The notes: generated by a model not told the origin, from the letters alone. Shown: positions 53,418-63,991, counted from the first letter of the stretch. The stretch is DNA of 64,000 bases from Stenotrophomonas sp. UBA7346 (GCA_002471015.1 DKPB01000060.1:1-64000), one strand, 5' to 3'. Translations and numbers: made by a program.

Positions 53418-54911
53418 TCAACCGCGGTACAGCGGCATGACGGCGTGCAGGTGTTGCAGGTAACGCTGGTAGGCCAGGGCATAGGCCGCGCTGCGCGCGC
53501 CATCGGGCGTGGCGCTGCAGGCGGGATCGGCACTGACATGCAGGGCCGCCAGCGCGGCCAGGGAAACGTCCTCGCCGCTGCTGCGCTGCAGGGCCCACAG
53601 CGCCTGCAGTGCAGCGCCGAACGCGGCGCCTTCGGACTGCTGCGGCATTTCCACCGGCAGGCCGAACACATCGGCCACCAGCTGCCGCCAGGCCGGGCTG
53701 TTGGCACCACCGCCGGTCAGCACGATGCGTTCAAAGCGCATGCCTGCGGCGACAAAGGCATCAAAGCCGTACTTCAGTGCATAGGTCGCCCCTTCCATCG
53801 CAGCGCGGTAGAAGTGCGAGGCGTTCATGGTGGTGGCGTCCAGGCCAGCCAGCACGCCCTTGCCCAGCGGCAGGTCGGGGGTGCGCTCACCATTGAGGAA
53901 GGGCAGCATCACCAGGCCATCCGCGCCCGGCCTGGTGGCATGCAGGTGGGCGTCGCCGTCGCGGCTGCTGAAGCCGAACATGCGCGCCACCTGCTCGGTG
54001 ACCACGGTGCAGTTCATCGTGCAGATCAGCGGCAACCAACCGCCGCTGGACGAGCAGAACGCCGCCCATGCGCCATCGGCATCCACCACTGGCACATCGG
54101 AGCTGGCAAACAGCGTGCCGGAGGTGCCCAGGCTCATCGCCAGCTTGCCCGGCGCAACGCAGCCGGTGCCGATCGCGGCCATCATGTTGTCACCGCCGCC
54201 TGCGCCGACCTTGACCGTGGCCGGCAGGCCCAGGCGCGCAGCGGCTTCGGGCGCGATGTCGAACAGCGCATCGGCATCCACCAGCGGCGGCAGGCAGGCG
54301 CCGAGATCGCGGCTGGCATCGGTGGCCTTGAGCAGTTCCGGTGACCACTGGCGCGTGCGCACATCCAGCCAACCGGTGCCCGAGGCATCGCCGTGCTCGC
54401 AGTAGTACTGCCCGGTCAGCACGAAGTTCAGGTAGTCGTGCGGCAGCAGGATATGCGCCAGCTTTGCGTAGGCCTCGGGCCGATGCTTGGCCGTCCACGG
54501 CAGCTTGGACGCGGTGTAACCGGCCAGGATGGGATTGCCGGCCAGTTCGATGCAGCGTTGCGCGCCGCCGGCCGCGTCCATGATCTGCCCGCACTCGGCG
54601 CTGCTGCTGGTGTCGCACCACAGCTTGGCCGGGGCCAGCACCTTGCCGTCCGTATCCAACGCGACGAAGCCATGCTGCTGGCCCGACACCGCCAGCGCCT
54701 GCACCTGGTGGCGCAGCTGCGGGTCGATGCGGGCGAAGCAATCCTCCATCGCCGCGACCCACGCTGCCGGATCCTGCTCGCGGCTGCCGTCATCGGCACT
54801 GTGCAGCTGCAGCGGCGCGCTGGCCGTGGCCAGCAACTGCCGTTGCGCGGCGTCATAGACCACAACTTTCAGGCTCTGCGTGCCCGCGTCGATACCGGCG
54901 ACGGTGCTCAT
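53418..54911 (-). CDS. xylB: Xylulokinase
   Basis: A 497-residue FGGY-family kinase starting MSTVAGIDAGTQSLKVVVYD (phosphate-binding loop). Further marks are VSGQQHGFVALD, AKLWCDTSSSAECGQIMDAA, LPHDYLNFVLTGQYY, GDASGTGWLDVRTRQW, VGAGGGDNMMAAIGTG and the late VLTGGGANSPAWRQLVADV. It phosphorylates xylulose for the pentose phosphate pathway. The ribosome site at ATG 54911 is weak, but the start gives the correct N terminus. Confidence 0.97.
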   Translation of the reverse strand: MSTVAGIDAGTQSLKVVVYDAAQRQLLATASAPLQLHSADDGSREQDPAAWVAAMEDCFARIDPQLRHQVQALAVSGQQHGFVALDTDGKVLAPAKLWCDTSSSAECGQIMDAAGGAQRCIELAGNPILAGYTASKLPWTAKHRPEAYAKLAHILLPHDYLNFVLTGQYYCEHGDASGTGWLDVRTRQWSPELLKATDASRDLGACLPPLVDADALFDIAPEAAARLGLPATVKVGAGGGDNMMAAIGTGCVAPGKLAMSLGTSGTLFASSDVPVVDADGAWAAFCSSSGGWLPLICTMNCTVVTEQVARMFGFSSRDGDAHLHATRPGADGLVMLPFLNGERTPDLPLGKGVLAGLDATTMNASHFYRAAMEGATYALKYGFDAFVAAGMRFERIVLTGGGANSPAWRQLVADVFGLPVEMPQQSEGAAFGAALQALWALQRSSGEDVSLAALAALHVSADPACSATPDGARSAAYALAYQRYLQHLHAVMPLYRG

Positions 54912-54939
54912 GCCGCGCACCAACGGGAAGCAAGGTGAC

Positions 54940-57357
54940 TCATGCAAGACTCCATTGACCGTCGTGCAGCTGCGCGGTGATCCGCTGGCCGGCACGCAGG
55001 TCCAGTTTCAGTTCGTGGGTTTGGTAAACGAGGTTGAAAGCGCCGCCGCGTTCGGCCAGCAGGCTGACCTGCTGCAGGCGGCCAGCGCTCCACTGCAGGT
55101 CGAGCACGCCGGCATTGCGCACACGCACGCCCTGCAAGGTGCCCTGCGCCAGTTCGGCCGGCAGCGCAGGCAGCAGGAACACCGCCCCGCCCCAGCTCTG
55201 CACCAGCATCTCGACGATGCCGGCGGCGCCACCGAAATTGCCGTCGATCTGGAACGGCGGATGTGCGTCAAACAGGTTGGGATAGCTGCGCTGCGGTGCC
55301 AGCAGCAGGCGCAGTATCTGCAGGCAACGCTGGCCTTCGCCCAGCCGCGCCCACAGGTTCAGGCGCCAGGCGATGCCCCAGCCGGTCGCTTCGTCACCGC
55401 GCAGTTCCAGGGTGCGGCGTGCGGCAGCGCTGAGCTCGGGTGTGTCGCGGCGGTTGATCTGACTGGACGGGTGCAGCCCGTACAGATGCGAGACGTGGCG
55501 GTGATGCAGCTCCGGTGCCTGCATGTCCCAGTCCTGCTGCCACTCCATCAGCTGGCCGGCGCGGCCGATCCGGTTGGGCGGCAGCTGCGCACGCAGGGCG
55601 GCCAGCTGCGCGGCAAAGGCGTGATCGGCATCGAGCAGACGCGCAATCTCGATGCACTGGCCAAACAGGTCGCGCAGCAGCTGCGCATCCATGGTCGGCC
55701 CGGCGCAGATCGCTGCGCCGTATGGATGCTGGTTCTCCGGCGAGATCGACGGCACCGTGACCTGGTGGCCGGTGTCCGGATCGCGCTGCAGGCTGTTGAC
55801 GAAGAACAGCGCCGCGCCCTTGAACAGCGGCCAGACCTGGCGCAGGTAAGCCGGGTCGCGGCCATAGTCCCAGCGGTCCCACAGCTGCTGCAGCAGCCAC
55901 GCGCCGCCAGTCGGCCACAGTGCCCACTGTGCGCCATCGGGCGGCGTGCTGACGCGCCACAGGTCGGTGTTGTTGTGCACCACCCAGCCATCGACGCCGT
56001 ACATCTGCTGCGCGGTGAGCGCGCCGCTGCGGGCCAGTTCGCCGATCATCCGCTGCAGGGGTTCCACGCATTCGGGCAGGGCCGCCGCTTCGGCCGGCCA
56101 GTAGTTCATCTGCGTGTTGATATTGAGCGTGTACTTGCTCTCCCACGGCGGGTCCATCAGGTCGTTCCAGATGCCCTGCAGGTTGGCCGGCTGGGTGCCG
56201 GGGCGCGAGCTGCAGATCAACAGGTAACGGGCATAGGCGTGGTACAGCGCGATCAAGGCCGGATCGTCACCGCTGGCGAAGGCGGCGATGCGCTCGTCCG
56301 TCGGTTTGTCGGCAGCCGCAGTGCGGCCCAGGTCCAGGCGCATGCGCCGGTACAGGCGCTGGTGTTCGGCCAGGTGCGTGGCGCGCAGCTGCGCGGCGCT
56401 TCTGCCTGCGGCCTTGGCCAACTGCGCGGCGGTGATGGCTTCCGGATCGCCGCTGACATCATCGAAGGCGCGGTAGCTGGTAGCGGCGACCAGGCGCAGT
56501 TCCAGCTCATGCACGCCATCAAAGGCGATGTGATCGGTGCCGATGCGCAGCTTGCCGCCAACGTGGCGTACCTGCACACGGAACGCAAAACGCAGTTTGC
56601 CGGGCACACCGTCGCGCGACACGTTGTGGCCGCTGACCAGCCAACCGTCATCGGTGCTGGTCGTGCGGGTGGCATGTTCGTTGGCGGTGCGGACGAAGCC
56701 ACCCATCGGCTCACCGCCTTCCACGGTATAGCGCAGCACCAGGCATTGATCGACCGGCGAGATGAAGACCTCGCGGCGGTGCAGGCCGGCACCGGCGCGG
56801 AACGTGGTGCGGGCAATGGCCGCATCCAGGTCCAGCTCGCGGCGGTAATCGCTGATGCCTTCCAGGCGATGGAACTCCAGCCACAGATTGCCCAGCGGCT
56901 GGTAAGGCATCTGTTTGACCGGCCGCGAGATCAGCGTCTCGTTGGCCAGCGCTTCGGCGGCCGCATAGTCGCCGGCGAAGACCAGCTCACGCACGCGCTG
57001 CACGCTGCCGCGCGCACACGGGTTGACCGCGCTGTACGGGCCACCGGCGTAGAGCGTGTCTTCATTGAGTTGCAGCCGCTCATTGGCGACGCCCCCGAAC
57101 ACCATTGCGCCAAGCCGGCCATTGCCAAGCGGCAAGGCCTCCACCCAGCTGCGCGCCGGCTGCCGATACCACAGCAGGTCGGCGGCCGACGCCGCGGCTT
57201 CCGACGTCGCGGCCTGCAGCATGCCGGCCAGCGGCAGGTTGCCGACGGCCAACGCGGCCGCCGCGCCCTTGAACAGCGCACGGCGGCCGGGCTGTGCCAG
57301 CCCGGCGCTTTCAGTGGTCATCCCGACGACCGGGGCAGGACCGTTTGCAGCGTTCAT
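54940..57357 (-). CDS. GH95 alpha-L-fucosidase (xyloglucan debranching)
   Basis: An 805-residue family GH95 enzyme. It has a Tat-like export signal (QPGRRALFKGAAAALAVG, about residues 22-40). Core marks are LPLGNGRLGAMVFGGVANERLQLNEDTLY, SRPGTQPANLQGIWNDLMDPPWESKYTLNINTQMNYWPAE, and the Asn/Glu/His region LMEWQQDWDMQAPELHHRHVSHLYGLHP. GH95 enzymes remove terminal alpha-1,2-L-fucose, or the related L-galactose, from xyloglucan side chains. The order GH95, GH31, GH35 matches the Cellvibrio japonicus xyloglucan locus (afc95A, xyl31A, bgl35A). Confidence 0.92.
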   Translation of the reverse strand: MNAANGPAPVVGMTTESAGLAQPGRRALFKGAAAALAVGNLPLAGMLQAATSEAAASAADLLWYRQPARSWVEALPLGNGRLGAMVFGGVANERLQLNEDTLYAGGPYSAVNPCARGSVQRVRELVFAGDYAAAEALANETLISRPVKQMPYQPLGNLWLEFHRLEGISDYRRELDLDAAIARTTFRAGAGLHRREVFISPVDQCLVLRYTVEGGEPMGGFVRTANEHATRTTSTDDGWLVSGHNVSRDGVPGKLRFAFRVQVRHVGGKLRIGTDHIAFDGVHELELRLVAATSYRAFDDVSGDPEAITAAQLAKAAGRSAAQLRATHLAEHQRLYRRMRLDLGRTAAADKPTDERIAAFASGDDPALIALYHAYARYLLICSSRPGTQPANLQGIWNDLMDPPWESKYTLNINTQMNYWPAEAAALPECVEPLQRMIGELARSGALTAQQMYGVDGWVVHNNTDLWRVSTPPDGAQWALWPTGGAWLLQQLWDRWDYGRDPAYLRQVWPLFKGAALFFVNSLQRDPDTGHQVTVPSISPENQHPYGAAICAGPTMDAQLLRDLFGQCIEIARLLDADHAFAAQLAALRAQLPPNRIGRAGQLMEWQQDWDMQAPELHHRHVSHLYGLHPSSQINRRDTPELSAAARRTLELRGDEATGWGIAWRLNLWARLGEGQRCLQILRLLLAPQRSYPNLFDAHPPFQIDGNFGGAAGIVEMLVQSWGGAVFLLPALPAELAQGTLQGVRVRNAGVLDLQWSAGRLQQVSLLAERGGAFNLVYQTHELKLDLRAGQRITAQLHDGQWSLA

Positions 57358-57418
57358 TCCGGCCCTCCCAGACTCAAATGTCCACCGGTTTCCATAATGC
57401 CGGACTAGTCGGCGCCTG

Positions 57419-60286
57419 TCAGCGGGCAGTCGGCCGGGTGATGGCCTGCGCCTTGCCGTCGTAGCGGATCACGACATCGGCCTTGGGCTCCAGCGCACCC
57501 ACGCCGTCACGCGGACCATCCACCCAGCGCACGCGCAGTTCGCGCTTGTCCTGCATGCCCGGGTAGCTGCCTTCGCGCGCACCGATGCTCAGCACGCCCT
57601 TGGCCTGGTCCCACTGCAGCGCGATGCGGCTGGACTGGCCCCGCTCGTAGCCGTAGTTGCGGCCGTTGTCCTCGTACAGCGAGAAGCTGCCGTCGGCGCC
57701 GGTATAGACCTCGATGGTGACCGGTGCGTTGGGCTGCTCGTCCACGTACTGCTGGACCACGGTGCGCGGCACGATGGAGCCGGCACGCACGAACAGCGGG
57801 CTGCGCTCCAGCGGCGCGGCGGCGGTGATGGTCTGGCCACCGGCATGGCGCTCGCCGGTGTTGAAGTCGATCCAGCTGGTGCCGGCCGGCAGGTAGACCT
57901 GGCGGCTGGTGGCCTTGAACTCGGTCACCGGCGCGACCAGGAAGGCCGGGCCAAACAGGTACTGGTCGGCGATGTCACGCACCTTGGGGTCGGCCGGGAA
58001 GTCCATCGCCATCGCGCGCAGGATGGTGCCGTCCTTCTGCCAGGTATCACCGGCCAGGGTGTAGATATAGGGCAGCAGCGTGTAACGCAGCTTCAGGTAG
58101 TGCACGAAGCTGTTGTAGTGCGGCGTGCCTTCCGGGGCGATTTCCCAGATCTCGCGGTACGGGAACTGGCCGTGCAGGCGGAACACCGGCACGAAGGCGC
58201 CGTACTGGAACCAGCGCAGGCTCATCTCGCGCCACTCCGGCAGGTGCGCCGGGTCCTTGTCGATGAAGCGCTGCTCCGGCGAGAACCCACCGATGTCGAA
58301 GCTGACGTTCGGTGCACCGGCCATCGAGGCATTGACCAGGCCGGAGATCTGCTCGCGCATGTCGTCCCAGCGTGGCACGATGTCACCGCTCCAGAACGCG
58401 GCACCCGCACGCTGCTGGCCGGCGAAGTAGGCACGCGAGAGGATGAACACGCGCTTGTCCGGATCGACCTCACGCGAGCCTTCGTACACGCCTTCGGAAT
58501 GCACCAGCGGATACGAGTTGAAGTACTCCACCGAGGAACCGATCGCGGTCGGCGTGGTGCGTGCCTTGCGCTCACCGATGTCGATGTTGCTGTGCAGATC
58601 CGGCTCGGAGGCGTCCAGCCACCAAGCGTCGATGCCGCGGCTGTTGAGCTTGTCGTTGACCTGCCGCCAGAAGATGTCGCGGCCCTTCTGCGAGTACGGG
58701 TCGTAGAAGGAATTCAGGTAGCCCTTGCCGATCCAGTCCAGCTCGCCGACTTCGACGTTGCGGTGGTACATGGCACCGGCGGCGTCGAGTTCCTTGTAGT
58801 TGGCGGTGGTCGGGTAGAACTTCGGCCACACCGAAATCATGATCTGCGCGTTCTGCTCGTGCACGTGCTTGATCATGCCGGTCGGGTCCGGGAAGTTCTT
58901 GCTGTCGAAGTCGTGCGAGCCCCAGGCGTCTTCCGGCCAGTACGACCAGTCGAGCACGATGGCGTCGATCGGCAGCTTGCGGCGGCGGTACTCGTCCAGC
59001 GCACCGGTCAGCTCGTCCTGGGTCTTGTAGCGCTCACGGCTCTGCCAGAAGCCATACGACCACTTGGGCAGCAGCAACGCCTTGCCGGTCAGTTCGCGGT
59101 AACCGGCGATCAGTTCGTCGGCATTGCTGCCGGCTACCACGTAGTAATCGATCATCTGCCCAGCTTCGGACCAGATCGAAAGATCATTGGCTTCGGCCGC
59201 CGGCAGCGGGTCGCGGTGCAGCAGCGCGATGTAGGACGGGTCAATCGCATCCCATTCCACCTTCACCTGGTGCTTCTGGCCCGCCTGCAGGTCCAGCGCG
59301 AACTCGTGGTGCCACGGGTTCCAGTTCTGGCGCCAGCGGTCGATCACCAGCTTGCCGTCGATGTAGACCTTGGCGTACTCGCTGTTGTACATCGAGAACG
59401 TGTGGCGACCGCCCTGCTTCGCTTCGATGGCGCCTTCCCACACCACCTGGGTACGGCCGCCCTGTGCGGTGTTCCAGCCCTCGGTGGGCAACGCCTTCAG
59501 GTCCTTGATGTACTGGTAGTTGATCTCGTTCTCGCGGCGTACCACACGCTGCTGGCCATCGAACGAATAGGTAGCGGTGAATGCCCCCGGCTTGCCCTGC
59601 GCGTCATAGACCACCAGGTCTTCCTGCAGCGGTCGCAGGCCCTTGGGATCGCCGTAACGGGTGATCGAGTTGTTGTCCCAGAGGATGCCGTAGTTGCGGC
59701 TGGAGATAAGGTACGGAATGGCGTTGTCGATGTTGTGCTGGAGCAGTTCGACATCGCGACCCTTGAGGTTCATCCAGCCCTGCTGGTGCAGGCCGGTGCC
59801 GTACAGGCCCTCGCCGTCCACCGAATCGAAGCGCTGGCGCACGCTGTACATCGGCTTGCCTTCGACCTGCCCGGCGCTGAAGCCACGGGCGGCAGCAGAC
59901 TCGGCCAGCAGCGGCTTGCCGGCCGCATCGAAGAAGCTGACGCGGCCATCGGCCAAGGCCACCTGGGCGGAAATGCCGGCGGCCTTCAAGGTCACCGCAG
60001 TGGCGTCCTGGCTGACATCGAAGCTGGGCACCGGGGTGGTGCTGGCCACCCGCATCAGGCTGGGGCTGCGCTGGAAGTCACCGTCCACGTCGGCACTGAC
60101 GCGGATGATGTTCTGGTCCACCAACTGCAGGCGGACCTTGGCCGCCTTGGCATCGGCGGGCGCAACCACCACGCCATCGGCCTGCTTCTGCACGGTCTGC
60201 GCGCCGGCCAGCGGCGCCATCGCGGCGGCCACGGCCAGTACCAGCAGGCGGGTGCGCAGGCGCGCGGGCTTGTTCTGCAAACTCAT
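57419..60286 (-). CDS. GH31 alpha-xylosidase with PA14 insert
   Basis: A 955-residue enzyme with a signal peptide (cut about residue 29, PLAGAQ). An N-terminal sandwich is interrupted by a PA14 domain (about residues 255-385: GWNTAQGGRTQVVWEGAIEA ... VYIDGKLVIDRWRQNWNPWH). The GH31 barrel follows, with nucleophile Asp558 in WWLDASEPDL and the acid/base in AFWSGDIVPRWD. The same domain plan is known from Cellvibrio Xyl31A, where PA14 favours longer xyloglucan oligosaccharides. It removes alpha-1,6-xylose from the non-reducing end. A GGAGGGAG ribosome site precedes the ATG. Confidence 0.94.
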   Translation of the reverse strand: MSLQNKPARLRTRLLVLAVAAAMAPLAGAQTVQKQADGVVVAPADAKAAKVRLQLVDQNIIRVSADVDGDFQRSPSLMRVASTTPVPSFDVSQDATAVTLKAAGISAQVALADGRVSFFDAAGKPLLAESAAARGFSAGQVEGKPMYSVRQRFDSVDGEGLYGTGLHQQGWMNLKGRDVELLQHNIDNAIPYLISSRNYGILWDNNSITRYGDPKGLRPLQEDLVVYDAQGKPGAFTATYSFDGQQRVVRRENEINYQYIKDLKALPTEGWNTAQGGRTQVVWEGAIEAKQGGRHTFSMYNSEYAKVYIDGKLVIDRWRQNWNPWHHEFALDLQAGQKHQVKVEWDAIDPSYIALLHRDPLPAAEANDLSIWSEAGQMIDYYVVAGSNADELIAGYRELTGKALLLPKWSYGFWQSRERYKTQDELTGALDEYRRRKLPIDAIVLDWSYWPEDAWGSHDFDSKNFPDPTGMIKHVHEQNAQIMISVWPKFYPTTANYKELDAAGAMYHRNVEVGELDWIGKGYLNSFYDPYSQKGRDIFWRQVNDKLNSRGIDAWWLDASEPDLHSNIDIGERKARTTPTAIGSSVEYFNSYPLVHSEGVYEGSREVDPDKRVFILSRAYFAGQQRAGAAFWSGDIVPRWDDMREQISGLVNASMAGAPNVSFDIGGFSPEQRFIDKDPAHLPEWREMSLRWFQYGAFVPVFRLHGQFPYREIWEIAPEGTPHYNSFVHYLKLRYTLLPYIYTLAGDTWQKDGTILRAMAMDFPADPKVRDIADQYLFGPAFLVAPVTEFKATSRQVYLPAGTSWIDFNTGERHAGGQTITAAAPLERSPLFVRAGSIVPRTVVQQYVDEQPNAPVTIEVYTGADGSFSLYEDNGRNYGYERGQSSRIALQWDQAKGVLSIGAREGSYPGMQDKRELRVRWVDGPRDGVGALEPKADVVIRYDGKAQAITRPTAR

Positions 60287-60338
60287 TGGATCTCCCTCCG
60301 TCGGGGCGCCTGGTTGGCGCCTTGCTGTATGCGACTGC

Positions 60339-62030
60339 TCAGTACGTGGCCAGCTTCACCCGCAGCAACTGCGGGGCGCTGGAGAAATTGAGGCCGTAGT
60401 CGGTCTGGTCACCGTTCCAGCGGCGGCGGAACGTCCATTCGCCGTCGACATAGGTGCCTTCATCCACCGAGTGGTAGATCTGCCGCTCGGCAACCGCCGG
60501 ATCGGCGGCGACCAGGCTGATGCGTGCGTGGGCGCCGGTGACCAGGAATTCATCCGCGGCCAACTGCACCACCAGCGCCCGCCCAATCGGCTCGGGGTTG
60601 CCCGGCGGCTCGCCCTGGAACCAGAACTGCGGCACGCCATAGGTGATCACTGCGTTCCACTTGTCGTCGATCTTCAGGGTCTGCACGGCCTGCCCTGGCT
60701 GCTCGGCGGTGGCACGCACCTTGCCCTCGAAACTGGCCTTGGCGATCACCCCGGCAGCCGGCGCCACCAGTCGATAGTTGAGCGCGAAAGGCTCCAGCGT
60801 CTCCGGGTTCATGGCCCGTGCGCCGAGCGGATAGTTGGAGTACTTGGAGTAGTCGATGCCGAACGGCGACCAGCCGATGGCCTGGTGACCCAACGCGGAG
60901 AAGAAGTAGCGCGCGTACTCCTCGCGGTTGCCGGTTTCGGCGACGAACAGCGGATTGTCGGCGCGCGAATAGCGTTCCAGCACCGTGGTGTACATCGTGT
61001 ACTCGGGCATGTAGATGTCCGGCGCCAGCAGATCGATGTTCGGCGCTGCTGCCTTGTACACGTCCAGCACGTTGTCGGTGGGGCCCCCGCTGGCGTACTG
61101 GCCGGGCTGGCCGGGATTGAAGGGCCCACGCAACGCAGCGTTCACCAGCATCGGCAGGTTGTACTCGGCCTTGCCGGCGGCGGCGACCTGGTCGATGTAG
61201 TGAGCGATATGCCAGGCATGGAAGAACTCGTCGGCATCGGCGCCGAACACGTCACGCCACGTCCCCGGCTGCTTGCCCAGCTTCTTCAGCAGGGCCTCGG
61301 GTACGGCCGCATCAAAGTCCTTCTGCGCCAGCGGCGAGAAGTCGCGCACGCTGCCATAGGTGCCCGGCTCGTTCTGCGGCTGCACCATGATCACCGTGTG
61401 CTGCGGGTCCTTGGCCTTGAGGTGACGCATCAGCTGCACGAAGGCCTTGCGGTCGGCCTCCAGGGTCGCCGGTGCATGCGGTGACAGCGAGTTGAGGGTG
61501 CGGCCGTCGGCGGTGATCACGCGCGGGAAGCGCTGGTTGTCCAGCTTCACCCACTCCGGCGCATAGTTCGGGCCGTTGTTCTTCCAGGTGGCGAACCACA
61601 GCAGGATCAGCCGCACCTTCTTTTCGCGGGCCTGCTCCAACAGGGTATCGACGAAGGCGAAATCGAACGCACCTTCCTTGGCTTCCACCTGTTCCCAGGC
61701 CACCGGCACCATCACCGTGTTTGGCTTGACCAGCTCTATCGCCGGCCATACGTCGTCCAGCGCCTGCGGGTAGTTGCTGGAGTTGTTGACCTGTGCGCCG
61801 AGGATCAGGAACGGCTTGCCATCGACAAACAGCGCATGACGACCGTTTTCCGTAACCAGCCTGGGCAGTTCCGTCGTGTTCGCCGGGCTTGCCGCTGCAG
61901 CCTTGACGTCGCCAGCCTGCGGCACGGACGCATTCGGGCTCGAACCGCCGCAGGCCGCCAACAGCATGGCCATTGCAGCAGCAAACAAGCCGGTGTTGAT
62001 CGACGGGATGCGTTGGATAGTCAGCTTCAT
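60339..62030 (-). CDS. GH35 beta-galactosidase lipoprotein (Bgl35A-like, DUF5597)
   Basis: A 563-residue protein. The ATG at 62030 has GAGGA at 7 bases and opens a lipoprotein signal (AMAMLLAACGGS). A GH35 barrel has the acid/base Glu221 in VQPQNEPGTYGS and the nucleophile Glu365 in LFVAETGNREE. The C-terminal 150 residues fit the DUF5597 domain seen in Cellvibrio Bgl35A. It removes beta-galactose capping xylose in xyloglucan oligosaccharides. Active-site calls are from motif position only. Confidence 0.92.
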   Translation of the reverse strand: MKLTIQRIPSINTGLFAAAMAMLLAACGGSSPNASVPQAGDVKAAAASPANTTELPRLVTENGRHALFVDGKPFLILGAQVNNSSNYPQALDDVWPAIELVKPNTVMVPVAWEQVEAKEGAFDFAFVDTLLEQAREKKVRLILLWFATWKNNGPNYAPEWVKLDNQRFPRVITADGRTLNSLSPHAPATLEADRKAFVQLMRHLKAKDPQHTVIMVQPQNEPGTYGSVRDFSPLAQKDFDAAVPEALLKKLGKQPGTWRDVFGADADEFFHAWHIAHYIDQVAAAGKAEYNLPMLVNAALRGPFNPGQPGQYASGGPTDNVLDVYKAAAPNIDLLAPDIYMPEYTMYTTVLERYSRADNPLFVAETGNREEYARYFFSALGHQAIGWSPFGIDYSKYSNYPLGARAMNPETLEPFALNYRLVAPAAGVIAKASFEGKVRATAEQPGQAVQTLKIDDKWNAVITYGVPQFWFQGEPPGNPEPIGRALVVQLAADEFLVTGAHARISLVAADPAVAERQIYHSVDEGTYVDGEWTFRRRWNGDQTDYGLNFSSAPQLLRVKLATY

Positions 62031-62068
62031 GGTCGTTTCCTCTTGCTTCTTGCAGGGAACCCGGGCCC

Positions 62069-63991
62069 TCATGGCCCGGTGCGGAAAGGCGACGCCGGCA
62101 AGCCGGTGGCACCTGTCAGATTCGCGGCCTGCGCGGTATCACTCCAGCCGTAACGTGCGGCTACCGGCGCCTTCACTGCACTGCTCTGCAGGATCACCCG
62201 GTTGCCATCTATGCGTGCGTGCGCGCGATGGAAACGCCCATCACTGCCTGCAACTTCAAAGCCCTTGGGTTCACCGCCGCCACCTGCCTGCAACGGTGCA
62301 GCACCGGGGTCGAAGCGCAGCACCACGTTGCTGCCCTCTACGTCATGGCCAACGTAGCCCGGGCCGGAGGCGATGACCGTGTCATCGCTGTAAACCAGCT
62401 TTCCTGCGGCCAGCGCCAGGCGATCGCCCACGGTGCGCTTGTTGCGCGGGTGGATGTCCTGCACATCCCCCACATCGGTGATCACCACCTGTGCAGTGGC
62501 TGGCAGCGACAGCGTCGCGCTCTGCGATTCGCGCAGCAATGCCCAAGGACTTTCGATAGCGACATCGTCGGCATCGCGCCTGTCCGCGCCGGACGAGAAG
62601 GGCGCCAGCTGCACCCACAGGAACGGCAGGGCCGGTGCATGCCATTGCGCACGCCACTGCCCGATCAAGGCCGGGAACTGCTGGCGGTACTTCTGTGCCT
62701 GCGGCAGGGTGTTGGCGTTGGATTCGCCCTGGTACCAGAGCACGCCACGCACGCCGTAGTCCTGCAGTGGATGGATCATCGCGTTGTAGAGCAGGGTTGG
62801 GTGCTGGTTCTTGTCATCGACCAGCGCGACCTGTGCGCTCTCGACGCGGAAGCTCCAGCCATCCAGCGCACGCGCGGCCGCGCCCTGCGGCTGTACGAAC
62901 ACTTCGCTGGCCTCGCCGTGGATGCCACCACCGCCACCGAAGTCCTGCACGCGCACCGCGACATGGTTGAGGCCGGCATGCAAAGCGGACGCGGGCACGC
63001 TGTAGCGACGCGCCAGGTTGTACTGCAACTTGGTTTCGCCGACCTGCTGGCCGTTGACCCAGGTGGTATCGCTGTCGTCGATGCGGCCAACGCCCAAGGT
63101 CACGCCCCTGGCAGCTTCATCGGCACTGAGGCGGAAGCTGGCGCGGTACCAGGCAATGCCGTCCATGCCATTCCAGCCCTGGCTTTCCCACAGGCCCGGC
63201 ACGGTGATGGCTGTCCACTGCGCCGCATCGACATCGGCCTCATGCCAGTGGCTGGCATCGGCCGGCAGCTGCGGCCAGCGCGCAAGGTTGGCGTGGGTGA
63301 CCTGCAGCGCCTTGGTGTCGGCCTCGCGCAGCGCAGCCGCCTGCGCGGCCAGCGCGGCGCTGTCCAGGCCCTGCGTTGCTGCATCACTCCAGGCTTCGAT
63401 TGTGCTGCCGCCCCAGGTGCTGTCGATGATGCCGACCGCGACACCGGTACGCGCACGCAGCTGCTGCGCGAAGTAATAGGCCACAGCCGAAAAGTCGCCA
63501 GCGGTACGCGGCGTTGCCTGCCGCCAGTCACCGCCGCTGAGCTGCCACTGCGGTGCGCCCGCCCACGACTTGGGAATCTTGAAATGGCGGATCAGCGGAT
63601 CATTGGCAGCTGCTATCGCTGCCTCGGCACCATCGGTCTGGGCCAGTGGCCATTCCATGTTGGACTGGCCCGAGGCCAGCCACACTTCACCGACGTAGAC
63701 GTCATGCAACTGCTTTGGCGCAGCCTTGTCGTCGATGCTCAGCACATACGGGCCGCCAGCCGGCAGCGCGGCCAACTGCGCACGCCAGTTGCCGTCGGCA
63801 GCGGCCTTCACCGTCACCTGCCTGCCCGCGAAATCGATGCGTACCTGTGCACCCGGTGCAGCCTTACCCCATACGGGCAAGGGCTGGTCACGCTGCAGCA
63901 CCATGCCGTCGGCGAACACACGCGGCAGCTCCACTGCCTGTGCACTGCTGGCAAGCGCTGCCAGGCCCATCACTGCGAACAACGGTTTCAA
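62069..63991 (-). CDS. SGNH-type carbohydrate acetylesterase, CE20-like (acetylxyloglucan esterase)
   Basis: About 640 residues, annotated by older schemes as sialate O-acetylesterase. The SGNH blocks are ASGQSNMEWP (nucleophile Ser near residue 110), WYQGESNA and the Asp-His pair in DIHPRNKRTVGDRLALAA. A beta-sandwich of about 150 residues (WESQGWNGMDGIAWYRASF ... VAVRVQDFGGGGG) is inserted between blocks. This plan and the locus match the Xanthomonas CE20 esterase XaeA that deacetylates xyloglucan. The first in-window start is a TTG at 63991; the frame remains open to the window edge, so the true start may lie beyond 64000. Confidence 0.85.
   Translation of the reverse strand: MKPLFAVMGLAALASSAQAVELPRVFADGMVLQRDQPLPVWGKAAPGAQVRIDFAGRQVTVKAAADGNWRAQLAALPAGGPYVLSIDDKAAPKQLHDVYVGEVWLASGQSNMEWPLAQTDGAEAAIAAANDPLIRHFKIPKSWAGAPQWQLSGGDWRQATPRTAGDFSAVAYYFAQQLRARTGVAVGIIDSTWGGSTIEAWSDAATQGLDSAALAAQAAALREADTKALQVTHANLARWPQLPADASHWHEADVDAAQWTAITVPGLWESQGWNGMDGIAWYRASFRLSADEAARGVTLGVGRIDDSDTTWVNGQQVGETKLQYNLARRYSVPASALHAGLNHVAVRVQDFGGGGGIHGEASEVFVQPQGAAARALDGWSFRVESAQVALVDDKNQHPTLLYNAMIHPLQDYGVRGVLWYQGESNANTLPQAQKYRQQFPALIGQWRAQWHAPALPFLWVQLAPFSSGADRRDADDVAIESPWALLRESQSATLSLPATAQVVITDVGDVQDIHPRNKRTVGDRLALAAGKLVYSDDTVIASGPGYVGHDVEGSNVVLRFDPGAAPLQAGGGGEPKGFEVAGSDGRFHRAHARIDGNRVILQSSAVKAPVAARYGWSDTAQAANLTGATGLPASPFRTGP

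Noticed and set aside
57845..60391. 848-residue plus-strand open frame antisense to the GH31 gene
   Set aside because: Shadow frame; the minus-strand product has complete domains and catalytic residues.
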